Under the pieces are notes generated by a model. It was not told the origin of the DNA. It made no database searches and saw nothing but the letters and a program-made list of their open reading frames with translations. 64,000 nucleotides of DNA, from the NCBI RefSeq assembly GCF_002017875.1, contig NZ_MUFV01000004.1:62001-126000 (forward strand), read 5' to 3'. Source of the stretch: Deinococcus sp. LM3. GTDB lineage: Bacteria; Deinococcota; Deinococci; Deinococcales; Deinococcaceae. Positions 36,164 through 44,712 of the stretch are shown here, one piece after another (position 1 is the first letter of the stretch; each line of letters opens with the position of its first letter). Position numbers and translations under genes: made by a program.

Positions 36164-39100
36164 TTAGAACAGCCACTCTGATTGAAGGGCATCGGGATCA
36201 CGCAGGGGCCGCAAGGCCCCTGCCGCGATATCGTCCGCCATCTCAAAGTGATAGCGCCCCAGCATGTTGATGTGCGCGTATTTCAGCGGGGAGAGCCGCA
36301 CGACATCTTGCGGGTACACGTCCTCCCCAATGGCTTCCAGCCACCCCAGCGCTGCGGTCAGATACCGAGTATTCCAGAAGGTCACCGCATTCACCACCAA
36401 TCCGAGTGCTCCGAGTTGGTCTTCCATGCCTTCTCGGTAGCGCTGACGGAGTTCTCCTTTCTCCCCGTGGAAAATCTTGCGGGCCAGCGTCCACACCGCT
36501 TCGCCACGATTGAGCTGGGTCTGAATCCGGCGGCGGTATGGCTCACTCTGCACGTAGTTCAGCAGGTACAGAGTCTTGGCAATACGGCCCAGTTCTGCGA
36601 CGGCTTTGCCCAGCCCCGACAGGCTGCCCCCTTTGCCCAGCACCCGCATGATGTCTGGGGCTGGTACCGTCCCCTGTTTCAGAGACCCGGCCACTCGTAG
36701 CAGGTCGTCCCAGTGCGCGGCAATCAGACCCGTGTTGATGTGCGAGCGGGCGACCTCATTGAGGTCGCCATAGTTCGCCTGCCGGTTCAACCGCCAGTAG
36801 CGGGTTTCCCCAATGTCGGCTAGGCGCGGGCTGAACTGATACCCCAGCAGATGAAACAGGCCGAACACCACGTCGCTGTAACCGGCGGTATCGCTCATGA
36901 CCTCGGTGGGCTTCAAGACGGTTTGCTGTTCCAGCAACCCGCCCAAAATGTACAAACTGTCGCGCAGGGTACCCGGAATGACCCGGCCATGCAGGCCGGT
37001 GTACTGGTCGGAATTCAACACGTAGAAGGTCACGCCGCGTCCAGCACCGAAATATTTTCGGTTGGGGGCTGCCACGGTGTTGCGTAGAGGCGTGCTGAAC
37101 CGCAGTCCATCCGCACTCGCGGTGTCGCCTGTCACCCACACCTGGGCAAGCGGCATAGCCGCTTGCGCCGCCACTAGGCAGGCATTGGCCCGTGTGAGCG
37201 TATCAGCACGCAGATACTGCTGCTTAACCCAATTCAATCGGGCGAGGGTCAGGGCCGGATGGGTGGGCTGCGCCACCGACTTCAGGTCAATGTTACACGC
37301 CCCCGCGACGAGGACCGCACACAGACTCACCGCAAAATCACTCATCCTGGCGGGATTTTCTCCAGCGTGGTCAAACTCGAACGCGAAGCTCGTGCAGGCA
37401 TGGACTTCCAGGAGAAGTTCTGACAAATCGATATCGGGGAGCCGGGCATCCACCTGAGTCTGGAGGGTCAACAGGCTTTCTGGGATGGGCACCGCGTTCA
37501 GCGGGGCCACGACGAGCGTGGCCCCCTTGTCACGTTTTTCCAGGCGAACCGCTGAATTGCCGGGTAGACTTGCCGCCGCGCGGTGATACGCCTGGTCGAG
37601 TTGTTCGGTCAGGGCCGCGAGTTCCACTGCTGGATCAGTGGACCAGCCCAAACTCCGCACAATCTCTGGCCGGAACTGTTCCCACACTTGGCCCTGAAGC
37701 AGCTGGGCGCGGGGGTCGCCGTAGCGCAGACTCACGCGGACAAAGATTTCGCGCCGTTTCAGCAGCGTGTGGAGCAGATAAGCGGCACACACCCGGTAGG
37801 CCTGGGGGTCAACGTCGCGGCCAGGACGAACGACCCCTTCCCAGGATTTGGGAATAAATGCGGTAGGGGCCTGTTTCCAACTGCGCCGCTTTCCTGATTC
37901 CCCTTTCAAAAAGTTCAGGGCGGCCAGCGTGGGGGCGGCGACGGCGGTACCTTCAAAACGGAGACTGCCCAGCAGGCTGGGCAGAAAGCGGCTGATGGTG
38001 GCAGTGGTTTCCACCCAGGCTTCCGCGACGGTGTCGTCCTGTCCACTGGCGAGGTCGGAGACGGCCTGCACCGCACCGCTGAGCGGTGCGGTGCCCAGAT
38101 GCGCGAAAATGACATCTCGGACGGTGGCCGCTGGGACGTCCGGGTCCAGCAGCACCTGAACCGCGTCTCGGAGCAGGAGGGCAGCGGCATCCAGGTCCTT
38201 AAGGCTCCGCAGACGGGTCTTTCGCCGCAGCCGTTCTCCACTAAGAGACAGCTCCATCATGACGGCATTAAAGATGTCCAGCACATCATCGGTGGCGCTG
38301 CGTTCCAGGTGGAGCACCACCGCCAAGAGCGTGGCCTGGCGGCGGGACGCCGCCATCTGACTGAGGTGCCCAGTCCAGGCCGTGAGGCCATGTCGGCTGA
38401 GCGCTTTGAGTCGCGCCCCGGGCACAAACGGCAGTGCCACGTCGCTGACCCCAATCGCCCGGAGCTGGTCCAAACGGTGTAACGACTGGAGCAAGCCCAC
38501 CGAGGTTTGCCGCGTCGGTGGGGTTCTCAGCACGTCCAGAGGACTGCGGCGCTGGTTGGGGGGCACAATCAGCAGGGCGTCCAGAGCGTCAACCTGGACG
38601 TCGGTCAGACAGCCGGCCAACTGGCGATGAAGATGGGTAGCGACCCGTTCCCGCACACGGATGACGATACGGCCCAACACCGTTGGGCCAGGCAACACCA
38701 CTTTGCGTTCGACCAAGCGCTGGGTCAATCGATCAAACAGTTCGATGGGGCGTTCATCCGCCACCAAAAGGTGGCAGTACAGAAAGCGCATCAGATGAAG
38801 GACTTCGACCTGGTCGAAGTCCTTGTAGCCGAGCATTTGCCGGATGGTGATTTGATGGGTAAACCGGGTCGCGCGCCGCTCAAGATACCGGGGCAGGTCC
38901 ACCATTTTGGACAGCCCCAGCTGAATGGCGAGGGTGCGCACAACGCTGTCGGGCACGTTCAGTGGGTCAGTCAGAAAAGTGCCTAAAAACTGAACGGTGC
39001 AGAGCTGGATGGCGAAACCCAGTTTGGTGTGGGGAAAGCGCAACGTTGCAATGTGCTGAAGCTGCGCCGGGGTCAGCAGAAAATAGTCCTGAAGCTGCTG

Positions 39101-39169
39101 AACGGTCGGGTCACCTTTGTACTGACCGTACTGGGCCAGGTGGTCATCCGTCAGGAAGTCAAAGGGCAT
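36164..39169 (-). CDS. tnpA: Tn3-family transposase TnpA, 1001 aa
   Basis: Full-length for the family. The N-terminal DUF4158-like region (LTPAQLQHIATLRFPHTKLG) is followed by a long helical middle and the C-terminal DDE domain with VTGDTASADGLRFSTPLRN, DQYTGLHGRVIPGTLRDSLY, EVMSDTAGYSDVVFGLFHLL and GEVMTF-like downstream helices. No frame breaks are seen, so the transposon may be functional. Catalyses replicative transposition from the 38-bp ends. Confidence 0.95.
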   Translation of the reverse strand: MPFDFLTDDHLAQYGQYKGDPTVQQLQDYFLLTPAQLQHIATLRFPHTKLGFAIQLCTVQFLGTFLTDPLNVPDSVVRTLAIQLGLSKMVDLPRYLERRATRFTHQITIRQMLGYKDFDQVEVLHLMRFLYCHLLVADERPIELFDRLTQRLVERKVVLPGPTVLGRIVIRVRERVATHLHRQLAGCLTDVQVDALDALLIVPPNQRRSPLDVLRTPPTRQTSVGLLQSLHRLDQLRAIGVSDVALPFVPGARLKALSRHGLTAWTGHLSQMAASRRQATLLAVVLHLERSATDDVLDIFNAVMMELSLSGERLRRKTRLRSLKDLDAAALLLRDAVQVLLDPDVPAATVRDVIFAHLGTAPLSGAVQAVSDLASGQDDTVAEAWVETTATISRFLPSLLGSLRFEGTAVAAPTLAALNFLKGESGKRRSWKQAPTAFIPKSWEGVVRPGRDVDPQAYRVCAAYLLHTLLKRREIFVRVSLRYGDPRAQLLQGQVWEQFRPEIVRSLGWSTDPAVELAALTEQLDQAYHRAAASLPGNSAVRLEKRDKGATLVVAPLNAVPIPESLLTLQTQVDARLPDIDLSELLLEVHACTSFAFEFDHAGENPARMSDFAVSLCAVLVAGACNIDLKSVAQPTHPALTLARLNWVKQQYLRADTLTRANACLVAAQAAMPLAQVWVTGDTASADGLRFSTPLRNTVAAPNRKYFGAGRGVTFYVLNSDQYTGLHGRVIPGTLRDSLYILGGLLEQQTVLKPTEVMSDTAGYSDVVFGLFHLLGYQFSPRLADIGETRYWRLNRQANYGDLNEVARSHINTGLIAAHWDDLLRVAGSLKQGTVPAPDIMRVLGKGGSLSGLGKAVAELGRIAKTLYLLNYVQSEPYRRRIQTQLNRGEAVWTLARKIFHGEKGELRQRYREGMEDQLGALGLVVNAVTFWNTRYLTAALGWLEAIGEDVYPQDVVRLSPLKYAHINMLGRYHFEMADDIAAGALRPLRDPDALQSEWLF

Positions 39170-39329
39170 TCCTCAGATTGTAACCTGCCTTCCTAACGCG
39201 ACTTTTGTATTTTACAGTTGTCACGGCCCCTTACCGGCCACGTCGACGGGCGGGCAGTGCTGGGTCAGCGGGTATGACCGCTGCCGCTGAATGCCCTGGG
39301 CAGCACGCAGTGAAGCAGGATCGTCCCCC

Positions 39330-39665
39330 TCATCCGGTTGCAGTCGTCAGCATGACGGTTAACGCGGCCCACACGGCCAGGCGCAGGAGCACGCCGAACA
39401 CCCACCCAAGAGTCAGTAGTACACTCGTCGCGAACAGGCGCGACCCTCGTGTCTTCTTCAGCAGGAACGTGGTCACCAGGACGGCGAGTGGGACCAGAGC
39501 CCAAATCCACCACCCTGCGGGAAGAGGGGAGATGAGTTGCTGGGCGAATGTGATCCCGCTCAGCAGCCCGCACAGCATCAGCCAGGCCAGGACCGGGGAT
39601 GGCAGGGCTGGGACGGGCACTCGATCCGTGACGGGGCGCGCCCGATCACTCGCGGGCGGCGCCAT
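39330..39665 (-). CDS. Hypothetical membrane protein, 111 aa
   Basis: ATG at 39665 (MAPPASDRARPVTDRVPVPA) lies within the end of the excalibur-domain frame. Three hydrophobic segments follow (SPVLAWLMLCGLLSGITFA, GWWIWALVPLAVLVTTFLL, LLTLGWVFGVLLRLAVWAAL). No family recognised. The overlap with the upstream frame suggests coupled expression. Confidence 0.5.
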   Translation of the reverse strand: MAPPASDRARPVTDRVPVPALPSPVLAWLMLCGLLSGITFAQQLISPLPAGWWIWALVPLAVLVTTFLLKKTRGSRLFATSVLLTLGWVFGVLLRLAVWAALTVMLTTATG

Positions 39666-39969
39666 CGTTATCCCGGTCGAGCTTCGGCGCGTATCCTGGC
39701 TGCCCGCGCAGCAGCGGGGCTTGCCCGGCAGCCCGTACGGCCGCGCAGTTCGCGTAGGTGACGCTGATCGTGGCCGGGACGGGCGGCACGGTGTTCGTGC
39801 GGGCTGTCCCGGCCGTGGGCGGACTGCCCGGATTCTTGCGGTAGTCCCACGGGTTCTGGAAGGTGCCCGCGTACAGGCCCTTCCCAGCGCTCTTCGCCTG
39901 ATCCGCCGCGCTGCTGTAGATCCCGCCACCGTACTGGATGTACGGGAGCGCCCACCTGAGAGCCGTCAC
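39646..39969 (-). pseudogene. C-terminal fragment of a thermonuclease-like protein with an excalibur domain
   Basis: The frame has ADQAKSAGKGLYAGTFQNPW, which resembles the last helix of staphylococcal-nuclease-fold proteins. A linker and the excalibur calcium-binding motif follow (YANCAAVRAAGQAPLLRGQP, then LDRDNDGAA). The catalytic N-terminal part is missing, so this is a remnant or a product reduced to the excalibur module. Confidence 0.55.
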
Positions 39970-40053
39970 TCAGGGCCTCCCGGCATCGATCCCATCTGGT
40001 GAGAGCGGGGCGCACGCCTCACCAGGGTTGCCGAACTGCCGCACGCCACAACC

Positions 40054-43000
40054 TCACGCCGCATACGCGACCGTGTCTGTGCCGACCTGCCGCACCTGAC
40101 CGAGCTTCACGAGCAGCTCCAGCAGTTCGTCCACCGTCCCGGCGCGCACGCCACTGAATGCCGACGCCACCTGCTCCGCCGACAGGGCCCGTTCGGCCAG
40201 GACCAGCACCTGACGCACCGCTGCCGACTGTTCCGCCAGCCGCTCCGGGTACGACGGCTTCGCCAGTGCCGCCGCGGCCGGGGCCTGCACGTTCATGCCC
40301 AGGTCGCCCACCGCGGTCCCCCTGGGGTCCTGGTAGTCGGGGCGCAGGTACCGGATCGTCCCGGCGCGTTCCTCTTGCGCGCGGGCGGCGTTCAGGTCGG
40401 TCAGGCGCGCGAGGACGTCCTGGTCGGTCAACTGCCCTTCCCAGCCGTACGCGGCCTGCACCAAGGCGTCCAGTTCATCGTGGTACTCGCGCAGCACGGT
40501 CACGGTGCCGTCCTGCAGGGTGCGGCGTTCCCGGTCGGTGAGTTCGGCGCCGCCCCGGAGCTTCTCCAGGACGTTGTACAGGTCAGTCATGGTCAGGTGC
40601 GCGTGCGCGGCGAGGCGGGCCTTGCGCAGGGCGTCGAGCGCTTCGGCCTTCTCGCGGATCGCCTGCTGCTGCGCGGGCGTGGGGATCGGGAAGGGGAACG
40701 TCTCAAAGCACCGGGACTTCACGTACACCGGGTCGTTCCCGACGCCCAGTCGGCTGCCCTGCGCGAGCGCCCAGGTCATGTGGGTGCGGCTGCTGAGTAC
40801 GCCCAGCACGTACGCATCGTCGTGGGCGATGGCGATCAGCTTGTTGTCGGGCAGGATGCTTGCGTCGAGGAACTGGAAGAAGCGGTGTTTGCTCGTCTCC
40901 ACCGTCGCGATGAAGCGCGGCAGGCCCGCCAGGGCAGGACGGAGTTCCTGTCGGGGTTTACCGAACCACCACCACAGCCGCGCGTAACCGGCTCCATCCT
41001 TACTGTGCGCCTTGGCGTCCCGTTCCGGCTTCACGGTCAGGCGGACGTGCTGGTAGACCTCCGGGAAGCGCGTGCGGGCCTCCTCCTCGGTCAGGCCGAA
41101 CAGGTCGATCACCCGGACAGGGCGCGGGCGACTGGTCAGGTCACGCCCATTCCGGTACTCGCGCAGCACCCCCTCGATGCCCGGCGCGCGCCCCAGGCCC
41201 AGGTCGATAGCATCAGGTTCCTTGAAACCCGTCGCTGGATCAGCCTCGGTCTGAACCGGCACGATGAAGCCTGCCCCGTGCAACTTCACTCCAGGACTGC
41301 TGATCCCCTCCATCGCCTTCAGGGCCGTCGCGGCGGTCACGTCCGCGCCCACGGTCAGGTCGGCGTTGATGCGCCCCACCAGCGCGGCCGTCTTCACCGC
41401 GTACTCGCCGTTCTCCCCAGCCTGCTCCTCCACGACACGTTCCAGCAGGCCGTCCCGCTTCCCGCGTGCCACGACCGTCATCGCGATCCGCACCGCCGCG
41501 CCGTCCGCCTCGTCCACCCACGGGTGGTCCGGCACCGCGTACACCAGGCTCAGCGGGTGCGCGTCCTTCGCGCTGGCCGTCAGGTGATCCTCGATGACGC
41601 GGCGGTTGAACGTCTGCTTGATGGAGTTCGTCGTCACGAACCCGAAGCGCCGCAGTCGCCGCAGGCTCGCCATCTGCACCGCCGCCTTGTGCCACCAGAA
41701 CATCACGAAGTCCGCGCTGTCCGGCACGCCGACCACGTCCTTCTTCGGCTTGTAGGTGGCGCGCAGCGCCTGCACGTACCCGTCGCCCAGCGCCTCGCGC
41801 ATTGGCCCCGCCCCGATGAACGGTGGGTTGCCCACGATGAAGTCCGCCGGGGGCCACAGCGGCTTGCCGGGCTTCACGTACACGGTGTCCTGCACCCGCG
41901 CCGCCGGGTCCGGCACCTCCCGCCCCGTCACCGGGTCCTTGATGAGCGTCACGCCGTCCCAGCGGGTCACGGGCACCCCCGCCTTATCGACGTGGGGCTT
42001 CCGGCTGCTGTACGTCAGCACGGCGTCCGTCTGCCGGATGTTCCGGTACGCCTTCAGGATCGGTTCGGCCGGTCCCGCCCCGCCGTGCGAGCGGGCGTAC
42101 AGCTGCAGGTACCCGATCCACAGCACCAGTTCCGCCACGCGCGCCGCGCGGGGGTTCAGTTCAAGGCCCAGGAACTGCTCGGGGCTCACGTCCGTCAGCG
42201 GCGGCGTGCCGCCCAGGTCCACGAGCGTCTCGATGACTTCCGCCTCCAGGCGCTTGATCAGCTCCATGCTGACGTACAGGAAGTTCCCCGTCCCGCACGC
42301 CGGGTCCAGGACGCGCTGCTGCAGCAGTTTGGACAGGAACGCCTCGACCAGCCCGCGGGCCTTCACGCGGGCCTTCTCCGGGTCCTTGGCCTGATCGAGG
42401 GCGGCCTGCACCTCGATCTGCACGCCGCCCCAGTCCTCGCGCAGGGGCGTCAGGACGACGTGGTTCACCAGCCGCTCCACGTACGGGCGGGGCGTGTAGT
42501 GCGCGCCCAGCTTATGCCGCTCGGTGGGGTCCAGCGCCCGCTCGACAAGCGTGCCGAAGATGCTGGGTTCCACCTCGCTCCAGTTGTGCTCAGCCGCCTC
42601 AATGAACAGGTCCAGCTGCGCTGGGGTGACGGGCAGTACCTCGACGTTCTCGAACAGGCCACCGTTGAAGTGCTTCAGGCGAGCGTTCAGGGCGATGCTC
42701 TCCCCACCCTTGGACATGGCCTGCCAGATGTCGCGCACAGCCGCCACGAAACCTTCAGGGCGGGAGCGCAGGTCCTTGAGCTTCGTGCGGAAGGCCGCGC
42801 GTTCGATCAGGCCGACGTCCTCGGCGAACATCGTGAAGATCATCCGCATCAGGAACGCACTGACCCGCTCGGGCGTCAGGGCCTTCCCGTCCCCATCCGA
42901 CTGACCCTCCATGCTGCGGCTGATCTGCGCCAGGGTGACCGCCACCTTCCGCGTTACCTGCGCCGCGTGCAGGCTCGGGTCGAGACTCAGCGGGTCCAGC

Positions 43001-43587
43001 CAGATGGCCCGCAGCCGCTCGCGGATGTCCTCGCGGCGGAGGTCCTCCAGGGTGATGCGGTGCGGTCCGGCCGCCGGAAAGGGCAGATACGCGCCGCCGC
43101 TGCGGGTGAACTCCGCGTACACCTCGATCACATGCCCGACATCCACGACCAGCACGAAGGGCGGGCGGCCCTCCTCTTTCGGCAGGAGGCGCACGTACCC
43201 TTCCGCCTGCGTGCGGGCGCGGCGCATGAAGGTGTCCCACCCGGCGGTCCCGCGCGTCCCGTGACCCTTCTTGGTCTTCTTGCCCTTGCTGGCCCGGACG
43301 CGCACTTCCTCTTCCTCGGCGGCTTCCTTCTCGACGCCTTGCTTCGCCTCCAGGACGAAGCTGCCCCGGCGGTACAGGTCGATGCGGCGCGGCGTGGGCG
43401 CGCTGTCGTCATGCACCTCGTACACGGTGCGCTCCAGGACGTAGGCGTTGACGGCGTCGTCGGTGCGGGTGGGTTCCGGCTCGGGCACGCCGAGCACACG
43501 GCACAGTTCGCTGAGGAACTGACCGTAATTGGCGCGCTCAGCTCCGCCGGACGCCGCCCAGCGGGCAATAAAGGTGTCGAGATCCAT
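40054..43587 (-). CDS. Type IIG/IIL-like restriction-modification protein, 1177 aa
   Basis: A single chain with an N-terminal nuclease-like part (RRIDLYRRGSFVLEAKQGVE, Asp and ExK) and a helical spacer (MRMIFTMFAEDVGLI). An N6-adenine methyltransferase follows with the SAM motif VLDPACGTGNFLYVS and catalytic NPPF (FIVGNPPFIGAGPM), then target-recognition regions and a C-terminal helical tail. This order fits MmeI/DraRI-like single-polypeptide enzymes that both methylate and cut; the recognition site cannot be deduced. Start ATG at 43587 is preferred to upstream codons. No separate specificity or methylase gene is beside it. Confidence 0.75.
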   Translation of the reverse strand: MDLDTFIARWAASGGAERANYGQFLSELCRVLGVPEPEPTRTDDAVNAYVLERTVYEVHDDSAPTPRRIDLYRRGSFVLEAKQGVEKEAAEEEEVRVRASKGKKTKKGHGTRGTAGWDTFMRRARTQAEGYVRLLPKEEGRPPFVLVVDVGHVIEVYAEFTRSGGAYLPFPAAGPHRITLEDLRREDIRERLRAIWLDPLSLDPSLHAAQVTRKVAVTLAQISRSMEGQSDGDGKALTPERVSAFLMRMIFTMFAEDVGLIERAAFRTKLKDLRSRPEGFVAAVRDIWQAMSKGGESIALNARLKHFNGGLFENVEVLPVTPAQLDLFIEAAEHNWSEVEPSIFGTLVERALDPTERHKLGAHYTPRPYVERLVNHVVLTPLREDWGGVQIEVQAALDQAKDPEKARVKARGLVEAFLSKLLQQRVLDPACGTGNFLYVSMELIKRLEAEVIETLVDLGGTPPLTDVSPEQFLGLELNPRAARVAELVLWIGYLQLYARSHGGAGPAEPILKAYRNIRQTDAVLTYSSRKPHVDKAGVPVTRWDGVTLIKDPVTGREVPDPAARVQDTVYVKPGKPLWPPADFIVGNPPFIGAGPMREALGDGYVQALRATYKPKKDVVGVPDSADFVMFWWHKAAVQMASLRRLRRFGFVTTNSIKQTFNRRVIEDHLTASAKDAHPLSLVYAVPDHPWVDEADGAAVRIAMTVVARGKRDGLLERVVEEQAGENGEYAVKTAALVGRINADLTVGADVTAATALKAMEGISSPGVKLHGAGFIVPVQTEADPATGFKEPDAIDLGLGRAPGIEGVLREYRNGRDLTSRPRPVRVIDLFGLTEEEARTRFPEVYQHVRLTVKPERDAKAHSKDGAGYARLWWWFGKPRQELRPALAGLPRFIATVETSKHRFFQFLDASILPDNKLIAIAHDDAYVLGVLSSRTHMTWALAQGSRLGVGNDPVYVKSRCFETFPFPIPTPAQQQAIREKAEALDALRKARLAAHAHLTMTDLYNVLEKLRGGAELTDRERRTLQDGTVTVLREYHDELDALVQAAYGWEGQLTDQDVLARLTDLNAARAQEERAGTIRYLRPDYQDPRGTAVGDLGMNVQAPAAAALAKPSYPERLAEQSAAVRQVLVLAERALSAEQVASAFSGVRAGTVDELLELLVKLGQVRQVGTDTVAYAA

Positions 43588-43700
43588 CGTGATGCCAGTC
43601 TGGCACGGCCCGTGTAGTGGGAAACGCTCAGATACGTGCGTCGTTGTTGGCGCAGGGCGCGCAGGTGACATCTGCGTGACTGCCGGAACTGCGGGAGGTG

Positions 43701-43859
43701 GTGCTGTGGCTAGTGCGGCGGGGCGTGAAGAGTCGTCCGGCGCGGTGGGTGGGCGGGGACGCCGCGAACTACCGGGCGCACTTCCAGGCAGCGGTGGACG
43801 CGGGGATGGCGTGGGCGGTGATCTGCCATGACACGCTGAGGAGGCCGTGGGGCAAGTGA
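43701..43859 (+). CDS. Small hypothetical protein, 52 aa
   Basis: GTG at 43701 after GGGAGGT. Basic, Trp-rich (MLWLVRRGVKSRPARWVGGD, then AWAVICHDTLRRPWGK). The stop overlaps the GTG of the next small frame (GTGA), which argues that both are genes. Function unknown. Confidence 0.4.
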   Translation: MLWLVRRGVKSRPARWVGGDAANYRAHFQAAVDAGMAWAVICHDTLRRPWGK

Positions 43860-43996
43860 CGGGGTGGTTCTGTGCGGGGGTGCCGATACACGTGACGGGG
43901 GAACGGGTGGTGGGTGCGGATGGGCGGGTGCGGCACGTGTTCCTGGTGCCGGCGCGGCGGCCGCCGCGTTGCTGGCACTGGAGCGTGGACTGGTGA
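43856..43996 (+). CDS. Small hypothetical protein, 46 aa
   Basis: GTG at 43856 overlaps the stop of the preceding small frame by 4 nt. The product (MTGWFCAGVPIHVTGERVVG, then RPPRCWHWSVDW) is basic with Cys and Trp residues. Only the overlap and codon pattern support it. Confidence 0.35.
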   Translation: MTGWFCAGVPIHVTGERVVGADGRVRHVFLVPARRPPRCWHWSVDW

Positions 43997-44125
43997 CGTG
44001 CCTGGGTGCGGAGATGGTGCGGTGCGTAGCGGAGTCTGGGATGAAGTGGGTGTCGTATGTGCTGTGGTGCCTGATCGCTCGGTGGGTGTCTTGCGTCTGG
44101 GCGCGGGAACGGTCAAACTCGCGCC

Positions 44126-44491
44126 ATGACCAAAAAGTTTGCGAAAGCCCCTGCGACGAAGCCTGCTGCTAAGACACTCGCTGCGAAGGCTGCGCCTGCT
44201 GCCAAAGCTGAGAGCAACAAGGTTGCCAAGACTCAGCTCGTGGAGATGGTTGCGGATAAGACTGGCCTGACGAGGAAGCAGAGTGATGAAGCGGTCAGTG
44301 CCGCGCTGGAGGTCATCCTGGAGGCCATCAAGGGTGGCCAGAGCGTGGGCCTGCCCGGTCTGGGCACCCTGAGCGTGAAGGCGACCGCTGCCCGCACGGG
44401 CGTGAAGCCCGGCACCAGCGAGAAGATCCAGATTCCCGCCGGCAAGAAGGTGGCTTTCAAGGTCGCTACTACCCTCAAGAGCAATCTATAA
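44126..44491 (+). CDS. HU-type DNA-binding protein, 121 aa
   Basis: Histone-like protein that bends and compacts DNA as a dimer. An Ala/Lys-rich extension of about 30 residues ([20 protein letters not shown]) precedes the HU fold, as in Deinococcus HU. Then [40 protein letters not shown] and the end [14 protein letters not shown] follow. The arm tip is [17 protein letters not shown], where chromosomal HU usually has RxxRNPxT; this divergence may reflect a plasmid paralogue. A rho-independent terminator follows. Confidence 0.9.
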   Translation: MTKKFAKAPATKPAAKTLAAKAAPAAKAESNKVAKTQLVEMVADKTGLTRKQSDEAVSAALEVILEAIKGGQSVGLPGLGTLSVKATAARTGVKPGTSEKIQIPAGKKVAFKVATTLKSNL

Positions 44492-44505
44492 CTGAATCGC
44501 TGGGT

Positions 44506-44538
44506 GCCCCCTGCTGAGAGTGGCGGGGGGCCATTTTT
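44506..44538 (+). terminator. Rho-independent terminator after the HU gene
   Basis: GCCCCC ... GGGGGC stem with a 14-nt loop, followed by CATTTTT, 14 nt after the HU stop codon. Confidence 0.75.
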
Positions 44539-44712
44539 CTGGACCAAAGAACGCTGGCCTGGGGTGGTTGTGCGTTGATCCTTTGGACAGTTCGACTGCA
44601 TCATCAAAGTGGACTGCCTTTCTAGACGGTCCACTTTCAGTATTTTCACGCTTGCTGCTAGCTCTTGGGGCTCAGCTACTTGCTAGTCGTGGCGGGGTCG
44701 CTTTACATTCTG

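Larger units (their letters stand above)
35770..39229 (-). mobile_element. Tn3-family transposon, 3460 bp, no resolvase
   Basis: Terminal inverted repeats of about 38 bp (GGGCCGTGACAACTGCAAAA from 35770; GGGCCGTGACAACTGTAAAA read inward from 39229). A 5-bp target duplication, CTTAC, lies at 35765-35769 and 39230-39234. It carries tnpA and one 56-codon passenger. No resolvase or recombinase gene is present, so cointegrates would need host recombination or a resolvase in trans. Confidence 0.9.

Noticed and set aside
40375..43617. 1080-codon plus-strand open frame
   Set aside because: It is exactly antisense to the restriction-modification gene and has the His/Arg/Gly/Val-rich composition of a complementary frame in GC-rich DNA.
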